A stretch of DNA of 64,000 nt from Solenopsis invicta (GCF_016802725.1 NC_052679.1:23369561-23433560), one strand, 5' to 3'. Shown: positions 40,301 to 48,445, counted from the first letter of the stretch. The notes: generated by a model from the sequence alone, not told the origin. Translations and numbers: made by a program.

Positions 40301-41462
40301 AGTATTATTTTTTATACTTAAATAAATATTAGTACACAAGTATAAAATAATTTTTTTATAAATTCAACATACGTTTAAATCAAGGAAATGGTACTAAAAA
40401 GAAATATGTTTCCATATAGCAATAATTATTGTGGAAAGCTTTTCTTCAGAAAAGTTTTAATCTTTTACATTTCATGTGTAACTCTTCTGAAAGGATTCTG
40501 AAATATTAAATTTTGCAACAGAAATGATTTTTATAATATAAAATGTTGCAATAGAAACGTTTCTAAAATCTATCTTATGCAGTAAATTTTCAAATTGGGC
40601 TATTAAAAATTTTTACATGTTAACATACCAAGCAGAAAATTTCTTTTGTTGCTTTCGCTAACTGAATAAGTAAAATTTTTTTAAGTCCGCTCGCGTCGTG
40701 ATATATATTACGCATTTTTTAAATTAAGTTTTTTAGAAATCATATTTACATTTATAACATTAATCAAATTACAAATAATAATTGAAAACGTACAAAGAAA
40801 TCTTAATTTTATTTTATGTATAATTCTTATTGTAACTTGTTAATACTCGTAATTCTCTGAATATAATACATTTAAATATTACTTCTGAAGTACTTTGAAT
40901 TTTTTAAATCCGAAAAATTTCAATCAGCAATATTTTAAAATCATTTTAGCTATTTCAATAACTTTTCGGTAATTTTTCAGAAAGATTTCAAATTATTTCA
41001 GTAATCTTTCAGCAATATTTTTTCAAAGATTCAAGTGCAATTAAGAATCGGAGACATTTTGCTATCCTATAGATATCTCAGAAATAATGCAGCTATATTT
41101 TGCAATCTTTATGAAATGTTTCGTTTGTTTTTACGGTTGAAATATTTCTGAAACATCTTTGAAAAATTTCGGTGCTGGATAAGTTAATAATAATTTCTTT
41201 TTCAGTGTAACATGAGATATACCTTAAAATTTTTTGGAGTGGAATCTCGCTTCTTTAAAGTGAAATCGTACTCTAAAGAATGAAAGTCTTCTCAAAAGAA
41301 TTTAGAGAGATCATACAAATGCTTTCTTTTCCGTAGTGTCCCGTGTATAAAAAACCTCAGAGGACTTATATGCTGTTAATAACACCGCTTTGGCTGCAAA
41401 CTCTAAAAAATCCTGATTACTGGATATTACGTGGCGTCGCTCTGTTATGTGATAATAAATAA
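11917..41462 (+). CDS. DNAH8: Axonemal outer-arm dynein heavy chain, DNAH5/DNAH8 (gamma, kl-3) class, complete, 66 exons
   Basis: This is the motor heavy chain of the ciliary/flagellar outer dynein arm; it hydrolyses ATP and slides doublet microtubules. In insects it is expected in sperm and chordotonal cilia. All 66 exons join in phase into 4598 codons plus a stop, against about 4600 in human DNAH5. The start ATG at 11917 has A at -3 and G at +4 and an in-frame TAA at 11896. Walker A motifs are GPAGTGKT (AAA1, about residue 1953), GPTGSGKT (AAA2, about 2235), GEAGTAKS (AAA3, about 2562) and GIGGSGKQ (AAA4, about 2925). The C-terminus ends LRGVALLCDNK. Motifs such as LYETSLVRHGLM, EPTGDEPED and EEEVIPDGYN favour DNAH8/kl-3 over DNAH5, so the paralogue symbol is provisional. 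Exon coordinates are given in the segment entries below. Confidence 0.95.
12293..12656. mobile_element. Inverted-repeat element in dynein intron 1
   Basis: The left end CTAGACAGCATATAATATTT and the reverse-complemented right end CCAGACAGAGCACAATATTT are similar and continue into AATATTTAT-rich arms. The interior is AT-rich and non-coding. No target-site duplication could be fixed. It is probably a small non-autonomous DNA element; intron 1 (12046-12746) otherwise holds nothing recognisable. Confidence 0.45.
15107..15480. repeat. Interspersed repeat in dynein intron 9, related to the element at 56814-57368
   Basis: The segment beginning GTCCCAAACGATCCCTTCAA and running into GTTAATTTAACACAA matches GTCCCAAACGGTTCATTC at 56866 onward. 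The rest is rich in TTAACA(C/T)AA motifs in both orientations. Ends are not defined. It accounts for most of intron 9 (15010-15507). Confidence 0.45.
16200..16652. other. Dynein intron 11, nothing recognised
   Basis: A 453-bp AT-rich intron with clean GT and AG ends. No repeat, RNA or coding signal was seen. Confidence 0.5.
18152..18271. mobile_element. Mariner-derived MITE in dynein intron 15
   Basis: A 120-bp element flanked by TA on both sides. The left end TTGGATTGGAGCAAAAGTTC and the reverse-complemented right end TTAGGTTGGAACAAAATTC are inverted repeats. They resemble the terminal repeats of insect mariner transposons (TTAGGTTGG followed by CAAAA). No transposase is present. Confidence 0.7.
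22455..26001 (+). CDS. DNAH8: DNAH8-type dynein exons 29-36: AAA1 and AAA2
   Basis: Residues about 1944-2495. Exons: 22455-22740, 22954-23092, 23246-23466, 23954-24137, 24676-24816, 24905-25252, 25343-25532, 25856-26001. AAA1 is the main ATPase. Its Walker A GPAGTGKT is at 22481-22504, its Walker B CFDEFNR is at 22631-22651, and FITMNPGYAGRQELPENLK is in exon 30. AAA2 has Walker A GPTGSGKT at 24718 onward and NDWTDGIF plus VLDGPVDAVWIENLNSVLDD in exon 34. All catalytic residues expected of an active AAA1 are present. The exon 36 donor (GTTCGT after 26001) is weak but is the only in-phase choice. Confidence 0.93.
23594..23884. repeat. Long palindrome (fold-back element) in dynein intron 31
   Basis: The arms 23594-23672 and 23808-23884 are about 80% complementary. 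The left arm reads TATATGAATTGAAACATTTT, TTCAGAAAT and GAAAGTCTACATC; the right arm reads the same reverse-complemented. A shorter inner palindrome lies between them. No target duplication was found. It fills most of intron 31 (23467-23953). Confidence 0.65.
24138..24675. other. Dynein intron 32, nothing recognised
   Basis: A 538-bp AT-rich intron with a short C-run near 24417. No coding or repeat structure could be supported. Confidence 0.5.
26099..29394 (+). CDS. DNAH8: DNAH8-type dynein exons 37-44: AAA3 and AAA4
   Basis: Residues about 2496-3135. Exons: 26099-26297, 26423-26541, 26651-26987, 27061-27331, 27407-27607, 27671-27916, 28758-29076, 29168-29394. AAA3 has GEAGTAKS as its P-loop (the family usually has GEQGTAKT, so this is conservative) and FIDDINMPAINEWGDQ as its Walker B region, then HPGGGRNDIPPRLKRQF. 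AAA4 has GIGGSGKQSLTRLASFIA (exon 42) and FIFTDNEVKEEAFLEYINN (exon 43). Exon 42 ends AG followed by GCAAGT, a GC donor; exon 43 cannot be reached in frame from the nearby GTATTA. Confidence 0.92.
28187..28455. repeat. AT-rich fold-back palindrome in dynein intron 42
   Basis: The left arm (about 28187-28262, from GACGGTAAAAATTTTTCATA) pairs with the right arm (about 28378-28455, ending GTGAAAAATTTTTTGTC). Arms and loop are built of ATATAATTA motifs. It could be a decayed MITE or an expanded AT cruciform. The intron is 27917-28757 and starts with GC. Confidence 0.55.
29564..31033. mobile_element. Candidate 1.5-kb non-autonomous DNA element in dynein intron 44
   Basis: Both ends read AAAATATCGGT in inverted orientation and each is flanked by TA. 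Just inside are inverted copies of GGTGTGAATTTTAACAC (29611 and, on the other strand, about 30981). The interior shows no transposase and is itself interrupted by the element at 30048-30454. Most of the 1710-bp intron is thus transposon-derived. Confidence 0.4.
30048..30454. mobile_element. Mutator-like MITE with long terminal inverted repeats and a 9-bp target duplication
   Basis: A 407-bp element bounded by perfect direct repeats ATTCCTATT at 30039-30047 and 30455-30463. The ends ACCGGTGTAAAGTTAACG and (reverse-complemented right) ACAGGTGTGAAGTTAGCG begin terminal inverted repeats of about 170 bp that include TTGTACTTTGTTTGTAC and GGGGTAAAAAGTTATAAG. Long inverted repeats with a 9-bp duplication are the hallmark of Mutator/MULE elements. 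There is no transposase, so it is non-autonomous. Confidence 0.85.
31105..33288 (+). CDS. DNAH8: DNAH8-type dynein exons 45-50: stalk coiled coil and microtubule-binding domain
   Basis: Residues about 3135-3541. Exons: 31105-31327, 31409-31585, 31663-31830, 31954-32169, 32791-32928, 32992-33288. Exons 45-46 are a charged heptad-rich helix (KLEAAEPALLEAEAALL), the rising stalk strand. Exons 47-48 carry the small microtubule-binding tip (TVRKLAKPPYLITLIMDCVL, FPKDNINAETVDLMMPYL, CGNVAGLIQW). Exons 49-50 are the return strand, ending in GLSGEKLRWTEQV and RLVGDVLVLTGFLCYCGPFN at the start of AAA5. Confidence 0.92.
32243..32651. mobile_element. hAT (Charlie-like) MITE in dynein intron 48
   Basis: The 8-bp direct repeat CTCTATAT is at 32235-32242 and 32652-32659. 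The inverted ends are CAGGGATTCCCAAA (from 32246) and CAAGGTTTCTCAAACTTG (reverse-complement of the right end). Both are followed by a GGTCGCGATCC/GGATCGCGACC block. This end structure (CAGGGGTTCTCAAACT then a GGTCGCG-type motif) is characteristic of hAT elements. There is no transposase. It covers most of the 621-bp intron. Confidence 0.85.
33364..37170 (+). CDS. DNAH8: DNAH8-type dynein exons 51-57: AAA5 and AAA6
   Basis: Residues about 3542-4061. Exons: 33364-33519, 33587-33742, 33805-33940, 34764-34915, 35007-35260, 35387-35815, 36894-37170. AAA5 shows GDWSLQGLPTDELSIQNGI, RYPLLIDPQLQGKTWLKN and LGRPLLIQDVGEEIDPMLD. The buttress and AAA6 region shows FRLYITTKLPNPFYTPEI, VTMKGLEDQLLGRVILTEK, REEFRPVATRGSVLYFLI, IKGGAALDLKAVEPKPCKW and CFLSMGSDPTTSIE. 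As in all dyneins, AAA5 and AAA6 carry no working P-loop. Confidence 0.93.
33941..34763. other. Dynein intron 53, unclassified
   Basis: An 823-bp intron. Motifs of the type CGTTTCGGTTT and TTTTGGTTCAG recur near both ends, which hints at a decayed repeat. Neither ends nor target duplication can be defined. Confidence 0.35.
36050..36790. repeat. Dispersed repeat, copy 1, in dynein intron 56
   Basis: About 740 bp that aligns by eye, in the same orientation, with 40420-41190. Shared blocks include ATATAGCA at the left; then GGAAAG, CATGTG and AATTCTG/GATTCTG; TTCAGAAAG with TTTCAGTAA; TATGAAATGTTTC; GTTGAAATATTTCTGA; and CTTTGAAAAATTTC near the right end. The two outer ends carry CATATAGCA in inverted orientation, which suggests a DNA element. 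Confidence 0.6.
37244..41462 (+). CDS. DNAH8: DNAH8-type dynein exons 58-66: C-terminal domain and stop
   Basis: Residues about 4062-4598. Exons: 37244-37430, 37520-37781, 37863-38102, 38186-38353, 39315-39456, 39541-39730, 39812-39930, 40019-40198, 41337-41462. Conserved blocks: QNCHLGLEYMVELANFLLEM, VQERRKFGPLGWNIPYEFN, GEVQYGGRVTDDYDKRLLN, GLHPNADIAYQSN, MNIFLKQEIDRIQMV, LGFWFTELLERNQQFSTWL, FWMTGFFNPQG, GVYVYGLFLEGAGWDRRN, and the last exon CPVYKKPQRTY to LLCDNK. Exons 58 and 63 both end CAA G followed by GC rather than GT, yet the next exons continue exactly in phase (QG|IRAG and QG|FLTAM). The stop TAA is at 41460-41462. Confidence 0.92.
38887..39076. mobile_element. TA-flanked MITE in dynein intron 61, family shared with 51248-51446
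   Basis: A 190-bp element flanked by TA. Its interior (ATACTTTTCAATAATAAATA, ACATTAAATTTAATGT) matches the reverse complement of 51248-51446 end to end. The ends CAACTGTAAAAAT and CATTATTAAAAAT (reverse-complemented right end) are weakly inverted. TA flanks and size suggest a Tc1/mariner-type MITE. Confidence 0.65.
40420..41190. repeat. Dispersed repeat, copy 2, in dynein intron 65
   Basis: This is the diverged partner of 36050-36790, in direct orientation. It occupies most of the 1138-bp last intron. No coding potential was seen. Confidence 0.6.
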
Positions 41463-43286
41463 TTTATTATAAATAAAAAGATGAAAAGGTATTGTACAGC
41501 TGAACGTTTTTAAAATGAACTTATTCAAAACTTATAAATCTTCACTTTTGCGTTGGATAAGGATTAAACAAGATTAAACAAAACAAGTGACAGCGGTTAA
41601 TGAGAAAAATCATTAGATTTTAATGATATAATTAATAAAAAGATTTGAAATTGTGTTTATAAAAGTCGATAATTTATCGAGAAATAAATTCGAGTTACCG
41701 ACGTTAAAACTGTAAGCAGAAAGTAGTGTACCCTGTACAACAGAGGGCGAACTGTGATGTAACCTAACGTAGATTTAAATAAATTTAAATAGCAACGTAA
41801 ACGCGACGCGAAACGTAGCGCGGAAACAGTAAATGTTTTATAAAATTTGTGTCGTTCTAATTGGTAGTAATCACACATGAAATTAATCATATAGCGATGC
41901 GCAAACGGCGTCGTTCAAACTTCGTTTGCAACGTGAAGAATCAATTGCATTTTTCCACGTAACATATCGTAGACAACGTATGCGCGCCTTACGCAACAAA
42001 TCGGATTGTCCGCGATTCCGGGTAGAACTGTATATATCATCATAACATATCATATTTTCAACAAATGACTTTAATTGTCACTTGTAAGCATATGGCATAT
42101 CAGATACCTTTATTATTGTGATATTGAGTGACGAACGATATCATACGACAGACGTTATTATTATGACTTCTGTGTTTTTACTTAGAAGTCCTCGATCCTT
42201 TTGTTACGCCAACTCTCACTTTCGGAAACTTCTTGAGATATATAGTTTGTGCTGTTATTTATATAAAATTATTTAGATAATTAACTAGACCAGGTCTGTC
42301 CAGAACTTCACTCGCATGCTAAAATGTTTTTAACATCTCCGTCGCTTCGGTGGAGCGATACAGAAAGAAAAGAAACAAAAAAAAAGAACAAAAGTTCCAA
42401 GGGATCCCTTATTCTTGTAATCGTACGTAGCGTTGTATTTTATTAAACTAAACTTGCAAATTTTTATACTATTTCTGGATCGCTAACACTGATAAAAGAG
42501 CTTTGTCGAACCGGATATTTCCCAGGTAGGAAATCGTAAGATCAATCAGATGACATCAAATAGAAGTTATTAATTAAAAAAAAAATCATTTATATGATTT
42601 CACTCTATATACTTTTGACGCTTTTTTGTGATGAATTCTTGATATGGCAATAGACATTTATTTTAAAAGCATTATTTTATTAAAAATTCATAACAAAAAT
42701 CATCGAAAACTTAAGATATTCAGAATAAAACTTTGTCTTAAAATACATATAATTCAGTAACTACATATTAGCTAATAATGAATTGAGAGTGTAGTTAACT
42801 GATTATGAAAAGCAATATAGTCTCATAAATTATCCGATGCTATCAAAATATTGCAGGACATGGAACACTCCGCAATATTGCGATATACGATAAGATTATA
42901 TTAAACATTATTATATAGTAAACATTTCTATTTCGCCTAAATAATATTAATAAATTATGATTGTACAATTAAAAAAATTTTATTGCTTTTTTGATTGTAC
43001 AATATTTAATTATCTGAAGACATAGAAATCAAATTGTATGATTTAAAATTGTAACAAAATCAATATTTAGAAAAGAGAGAACAAAATGACATAATTGAAT
43101 TAAAAACTGTTAAATAGTAAATAGTAAAAACTTTATATTTAAATGAATATTTTTATTTGATGATGTTTTTAATAATATTTAAAAAAAATTACTATTCTGT
43201 CTCACACACCTTTCCTTTACTTTTTCTTTTATCTTGTTTTTTTGTTAATTGTTTGAGTGATAAACTTAAAATCGTATTCGTCATAA
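41463..43286. other. Intergenic DNA downstream of the dynein gene
   Basis: AT-rich with a slightly CpG-richer patch at about 41750-42020 (minus-strand frames there are short and unconvincing). No gene, RNA or repeat could be supported. It should contain the dynein 3' UTR. Confidence 0.45.
41472..41477 (+). terminator. Candidate polyadenylation signal of the dynein gene
   Basis: AATAAA begins 10 nt after the stop codon, in an AT-rich stretch. A second AATAAA is at about 41634. A very short 3' UTR would be needed for the first. Neither choice is supported beyond the motif. Confidence 0.35.
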
Positions 43287-44099
43287 TAACGCTGAAGCTA
43301 GCAGACTGCCTCCGCGCGACACACTCGACGCAAAGGTTCTGAACAAGGTTTTCGCTCACAACGTCTGCTGCTTAAAAATTGTTCTAAGCAGATAATTTTA
43401 CAGTATAATTATATACCACTACAAAACAATCGTACAAAGTGACATGTTAGGTTTAACAAAAAAACATGCTAAAAACAATATATATAATGTTCTGAGAATT
43501 ACAGGCTGCATTCAGAAATAAATTTCCGGAAATGTTTATATTTTGGCTTCTAAGAGGGCTCTTTTTTTAAACTTTCCACACATCTTTGGGGTAACATTAG
43601 AGAGTTATAAGTAAAATTTAAAAAAGGGCCCTCTCAGAAGCTTGGTTATAAACAAATTCTTGTCAAAGAAAGCGATTTTAGCATTTATCTTCGAAGTAAA
43701 TTTGTTTATAATTTGGCTTCTGAAAGTACTTTTTTTTAAATTTTACTGGTAACTCTTTAATAATGTTATTCCAAAGGTGTGTGCAAAGTTTAAAAAAAAA
43801 AGTGCTTTCTTAGAAGATATAAACATGCTGAGATATAAACATATATCCGGGAATTTATTTCCAAATGCAGTCTGCAATTCTCAGGACATCGTGTATACTG
43901 TTTCTAGCATGTCTTTTTGTTAAACCTAAAATGTCACTTTGTACGACTGTTCTGTAGTGGTAATATAATGTATGCTGTAAAATTATCTGCTTAGAACAAT
44001 TTTTGAGCGCAGCAGACGCTGTGAGCGAAAACCTTGTTGAGAACCGCTGCGTTGAGCGGAGCGGCCGTCTGCTAGGTTCATCTGCTAGTTTCAGCGTCA
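43287..44099. mobile_element. Giant palindromic element, CTAG-CAGA family, copy 1
   Basis: About 813 bp, nearly all of it two arms of about 400 bp in inverted orientation. The left end ACGCTGAAGCTAGCAGACTG pairs with the reverse-complemented right end ACGCTGAAACTAGCAGATG. Further paired blocks are GGTTTTCGCTCACA, AATTGTTCTAAGCAGATAAT, CGTACAAAGTGACAT and TGGCTTCT. The centre is near 43690. A 114-bp derivative of the same ends is at 48446-48559. Superfamily and target duplication are not resolved. Confidence 0.75.
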
Positions 44100-44343
44100 T
44101 AAAAAAATTAATAGTTCAATAATAACTGGTTTAAGTTAAAAATTAAATCATTTAAAATTCACTAGTTAAGTTAAAAATTAGTAACATTTCAACTTTAATA
44201 TTTAATCTAACTTCTCTCTTTTTTTTAACTCATTACTCAATCCTGCATATATCGTATCATGTAAATTGTAATAACACAATATAGTTACAGATACAAATGC
44301 GAATAGATGAACAATCAGTAGCATGAATTTACAGCAAACTTAC

Positions 44344-44409
44344 CGACTGATGCGTTTCGTCGTCGTTTTATTGTCGCCGTTCCATCGCAAAATTCCGAAC
44401 ACTCCATTC
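44344..44409 (-). other. Candidate internal exon of an unknown minus-strand transcript
   Basis: On the minus strand a pyrimidine-rich tract and TTTTTGCCCAG end at 44410, and TCAGTCG is followed by GTAAGT at 44343. This defines a 66-nt exon. One frame begins MECSEFCDGTATIKRRRNAS and stays open; a second frame (NGVFGILRWNGD) is also open. No protein family is recognised, so it could be coding or a non-coding exon. It pairs naturally with the donor at 44987. Confidence 0.4.
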
Positions 44410-44486
44410 CTGGGCAAAAATAAAAAGTTTATGTTTGCTTAAGTATTGAGTAAATGTTTAATTGAAATTTTAAAACATTTATTGAA

Positions 44487-44748
44487 GTGTTTATAAAATA
44501 GAAATTTAAACATGGAATTGTTTATGAGGTGTTCACAATTGTTTGATAGACGTTAGAGAAGTATTGTATGTTTTCAGAAGGCTGTAAATGTTTAAAGGTT
44601 ACCAAACACACTCTCTGAATATTTGCAATATTCTGAATACCCAGAACACTTTCAATAAAACATTCCCTGAACATTTGTAACGTGTATCAAACATCGTGAA
44701 CGTTTCATACACAATTCCATGTTTAAATTTCTATCTCATAAACACTAA
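44487..44748. mobile_element. Fold-back element with about 100-bp arms
   Basis: The left arm GTGTTTATAAAATAGAAATT pairs with the reverse-complemented right arm GTGTTTATGAGATAGAAATT. Both continue into TAAACATGGAATTGT and then TTCAC, with ATTGTTTGATA or ATGTTTGATA after it. It lies in the putative intron between 44409 and 44988. Confidence 0.65.
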
Positions 44749-44751
44749 AAA

Positions 44752-44955
44752 CGAGGGGGTAACCACTAGCTAAAATAATGCCCCATAGATTACATGATTT
44801 CATTTGATTGCAAATGATTTCATTATGATTTCTGATAACTTCATATGGTTTCATTATGATTTCATCTGACTTCATGATTACATCTGATTACAGAATGATT
44901 TCATAATGATTTCGAGGACACTGTCCCACGATTACATTAAGTGGTTACCCCTTCG
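44752..44955. mobile_element. CGAGGGGGTAA-family element, copy 2
   Basis: The left end CGAGGGGGTAACCACT and the reverse-complemented right end CGAAGGGGTAACCACT are inverted repeats. The interior repeats GATTTCAT-type words. Flanks ACTAAAA are seen on both sides (44744-44750 and 44956-44962), a possible 7-bp duplication with one extra A at the left junction. The same end sequence occurs at 7374. Confidence 0.65.
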
Positions 44956-44987
44956 ACTAAAATACAATAGATGTTTAGTAAACGTAC

Positions 44988-46200
44988 CATTTTCGCCAAG
45001 AAATCCGCAGGTGTAGACCGCTCGAGAAAGCGCGATGATTGCGAGTCCCAATTATCGTGATCGTCCTCTCATTCTGCTTCACACGGCACTTCACATGGTA
45101 CTCCCGAATTATTTTTACTTCGAAAAACGGTTCGCCCACGATACGCGATCGTGTGCACAATGCGCTTACGAAACGAATCGTGACACGATGCATCTTGAAC
45201 AGGTTATTACAGCCGAACGTACTAACGCGGTGACACGTTGCTTGTCGAGCAACAGAGAATTTATCTCGACCGCGAGGATTTCGATGCGCCGATTGTTGAA
45301 CTTACTCCGATCATCTCTCTCGCTCGCGCATGAAATTCGATCACTTTTGACTCGCGGAGATAGGAGATGCATATTTCGGAAACGCGCGGCACATGGGGAA
45401 CACGAGAGACAGATGCTAGTTGTGAGCAACTAGTGCAACTACCGCGTTAGTCAAAATTGCAATATGGTGGCGCTGCTGTGACGAATCGCGTCGCGCAAGA
45501 GAGCAACGTTATTACCAATACGAATCTAATACAACACTTTCTGCGCGATCCTTTGTGCAAACAATCGCGCTCGCGGGATAGCAATGCTCGTTACGTACGC
45601 GATAAAATTCAACGTGTATGTACTGCAAGCTCGACTAACGCGCCGTGGCCGGTAACTTCACATCGCTATGCCTCGAGAATCTTCGATGTGAAAATTACTG
45701 TTCGCCAATCCAAACACCGTCAAGTATTACGACTACGTTGCTATCACGTACTTCAGTACTCTGAGAAACAATCCGCATATTTTCGATGCTCGCACACGCA
45801 CGAAGTGCGCGTGTGTGTATTGACGAGTCTCGCTAGATCATTCCACGGGCCGGCAAACCAAATCGACATGCGACGAATCATGAACGGACCCGAAAAATTT
45901 TCCGTCACACACGACACGCAACGGTGATCGCTCACTCAATTCACTTCTAATCGCTCTTGATACGCAGCAACGTGTAACAGTCATTTTCGAAGAGGAGAGG
46001 TCAGACGCGAGAGGTAAACACGAGCGAGAGACCGAAGAGCGAAGAACCGCCGCGCAATTGACGCCGGCCGGTGACGAAGTGGGAGGAGTGGGGGCGCTCG
46101 GCGGCGACGGCGTCACGCAGCGCGAACGTGCCGACGCGCCTGCGCGGCTGTGACGTAGTACCACTGATCACGCAGTACGCAGCGCCGTGACTACGCGGTG
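44988..46200 (-). promoter_or_regulatory. CpG-rich 5' region and candidate first exon of a minus-strand transcript
   Basis: CpG-dense from about 45000 to 46300. At its left edge the minus strand reads GGCGAAAATG then GTACGT (donor at 44987). A first exon could therefore end at 44988 and join 44344-44409. Overlapping reading frames occur on both strands, as expected of GC-rich DNA, and none looks conserved. The transcription start cannot be placed. Confidence 0.35.
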
Positions 46201-47400
46201 ACATTGTACGGTGACGCAGCGAGGCGTACGGCATACTACGCAACCGGCTTTACGTCTAGCGCGACCTTTAGCCACAGGGCATCGCCTGTGGTACTTCGAG
46301 GCTCGCAGCAAATATCATCGTCGAGTATCGCGGCTACGGGGGTCTGAAAATTGGACCACGAAATATTTCCGGTATCGGTTTAAGCTATTAACATTTTTTA
46401 ATAAGAAGAACTATTGATTCTAGAATGGTGACGTACGTAGATTTTACGTACAATGTCCTCATATACTTTATTCCTTCCACTCATTGTCAGTATAGCAAGC
46501 ACCGTTGTTGAACGCTAAGCTATGTCCATCGATACAAATGATGTTGATACGTTATTAATTTTATGTTAGAATATTGTTAGATTCACTCACGCAACACAGT
46601 TCGAGCCGAACTGCACTGAGAGGAAGATGCTTAAAAATTTATTTGTGGAATGTAAATTTATTTCATCAAAAAAAATCTTTAAATATGGCAAAGTAAAATT
46701 TTATTTCTTAAAATAAATCAACTAATAAAAAGAAATGCATTTACTTTACAGGAACAAAACATATTTCACAGAAATATTTTATCATTACAATCGAATTTAT
46801 TTATAATTAATAAAAAAATATAATAATAAAAATTATACTATAATTAGTAAGTAAAGATTTACTTTATTGAAATAAATTTTTATATAAATACAATAAAATA
46901 AAATTTTATTTCTAACAAGTAAATCAATTAATAAAAAAAATGAAAAAATGTATTTTACAAAAATATTTTGTCATTATTAACATTATTATCGTTATTAACA
47001 TTAAATCACTTAAGTTGAACAATGATATAGAATATTATAAAAGGAGCAATTAAAGAGCAATTGAAAACATAATTTTATTCATAACGCAATAACTTCCGAT
47101 TGATCTGCATTGAGTTTGCACGTTTCTTCTCAATTTCCGTATCAATATCATTTGCACAGTTGGATTGACAGATTAGATTTCAAAAACAGCGATTATTACA
47201 CTGGATGAAAGAAATAGAGTGTACAGGGATATTTGCATAAAATTTTTGTTTATTGTAGAATTAATACAGTTTTTGTTAAAACTAAAAGGTTTTGATAGCT
47301 TAAGATAACGTTTAATGGACAACAATATAAGTAAAACTAGGATCATTAATGTGAATACACAATTAAGCAAAGAATATCTCAGGATCTTTTTTACATTAGA
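46201..47400. other. AT-rich spacer between two CpG-rich blocks
   Basis: After 46420 the sequence is very AT-rich. The segments 46691-46792 and 46899-46982 look like a decayed tandem duplication of about 90 bp (both with AAATCAA(C/T)TAATAAAA and AAATATTTT(A/G)TCATTA). No gene was seen. Confidence 0.4.
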
Positions 47401-47409
47401 ACAGTTTGG

Positions 47410-48139
47410 ACGATAGTGCGTCACGATAATACGTCACGATATTGCGCGACCAATCACGGCGTCCGATTTGTCTTTATCGGCCCGCCAATTACGTTGCGTG
47501 TCTCTCCTTGTCTTTCACTTGCGATTGTCGCAACGGCCGTGATGGCGTCGTTTTTCGCGCGCGCCGGTTTTTTTTTTGTTCTCGCGATGCGAACGAGCAT
47601 CCGGAGTGTCAAATTACGAAATCTCACAGTCGTCGCCACGATAAATCGACGTGGACGATCCACGCTGTTCATCCGATCTGTCGATACATTCAACAATCGG
47701 CGGCAGTCGTCCGCGTCTCTGCCTCCTGCTCCGCCAAAACTATCTGATCCATAATCTTTCGTATTTTTGGAGTCGTACACAACAACGCCTGGAACACTGA
47801 CCGCTGTGGATTGTCCACGGCTCGGGCGACTGCTTAGCATAAAAAATGCGATCCGGCATCGCTCCGCGTCGAAGATGCTATATTCGCGCGCGATGAAAAC
47901 GCGGTATCCAATCCATCGTCTCTCGTTCGCAAAGTTTCGACGTGTCACCCATCTCGCGGTGCATCGCGGTGATACTTCTCGATCGGTAGTGCCGAGAAAA
48001 GTAACGGGCGATGTTTACATTAATTGTCGTCGCGCGTATTTACGTGTACGTCTGTGTCTCGTGTGTGTGTGTGTGACTGCAAGCGGCGACAAACAGACGA
48101 GGCGGTGCGGGCGGCGACGATGGTACATCATCAGCATTG
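47410..48139 (+). promoter_or_regulatory. CpG-rich block with candidate first exon of a plus-strand gene
   Basis: CpG-dense DNA with a (GT)n tract at about 48061-48075. It ends in a possible start codon at 48120 (MVHHQH...) and a consensus donor, CATTG then GTGAGT, at 48139/48140. An initial exon coding only 20 nt would fit a gene with a long first intron, in line with the intron-like character of the rest of the window. No downstream coding exon was found, so it remains a candidate; 5' UTR only is equally possible. Confidence 0.35.
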
Positions 48140-48269
48140 GTGAGTAACTATTCCTGTTGCTCGCGCGTGTAACTAAAGATTAAAATGACTGAAAACAAGA
48201 AACTGCAGGAAACTTTGAGTAAAAACCTCAGTGAAAGTTTTTTTACTCTGACTTTGAAAAGATTTTTTA

Positions 48270-48426
48270 GGGCCAGTTTCACAACCTTCAGTTAACTTAA
48301 TCGGTTGATTTTTCTATCGGAATTGATCAATCGCATTTGTCGTTAAGTAAAATTGGCCAAAAATAACCAATCACGGTTGACATTTAACCGTTCAGTTAAT
48401 TTAACCGGAGGTTGTGAAACTGACCC
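48270..48426. mobile_element. Harbinger-like MITE with TTA target duplication
   Basis: A 157-bp palindromic element. The left end GGGCCAGTTTCACAACCT and the reverse-complemented right end GGGTCAGTTTCACAACCT are flanked by TTA on both sides (48267-48269, 48427-48429). The arms continue with GGTTAA-type motifs. A three-base TWA duplication and a GGG start are typical of PIF/Harbinger MITEs. Confidence 0.75.
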
Positions 48427-48445
48427 TTAGTCAGATGGTTGTAGG

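Noticed and set aside
41657..41890. Minus-strand 77-codon frame downstream of the dynein gene
   Set aside because: Hydrophobic and Arg-rich mixture without splice sites or known motif, in a region likely to be 3' UTR or spacer.
43855..44100. Minus-strand frame of 81 codons in the palindromic element
   Set aside because: It lies wholly within one arm of the inverted repeat and is mirrored, disrupted, in the other arm. It does not resemble a transposase.
45035..47948. Many overlapping 60-160 residue frames on both strands
   Set aside because: GC-rich DNA has few stop codons. The frames overlap on both strands, are Arg/Ser-rich, and match no known family.
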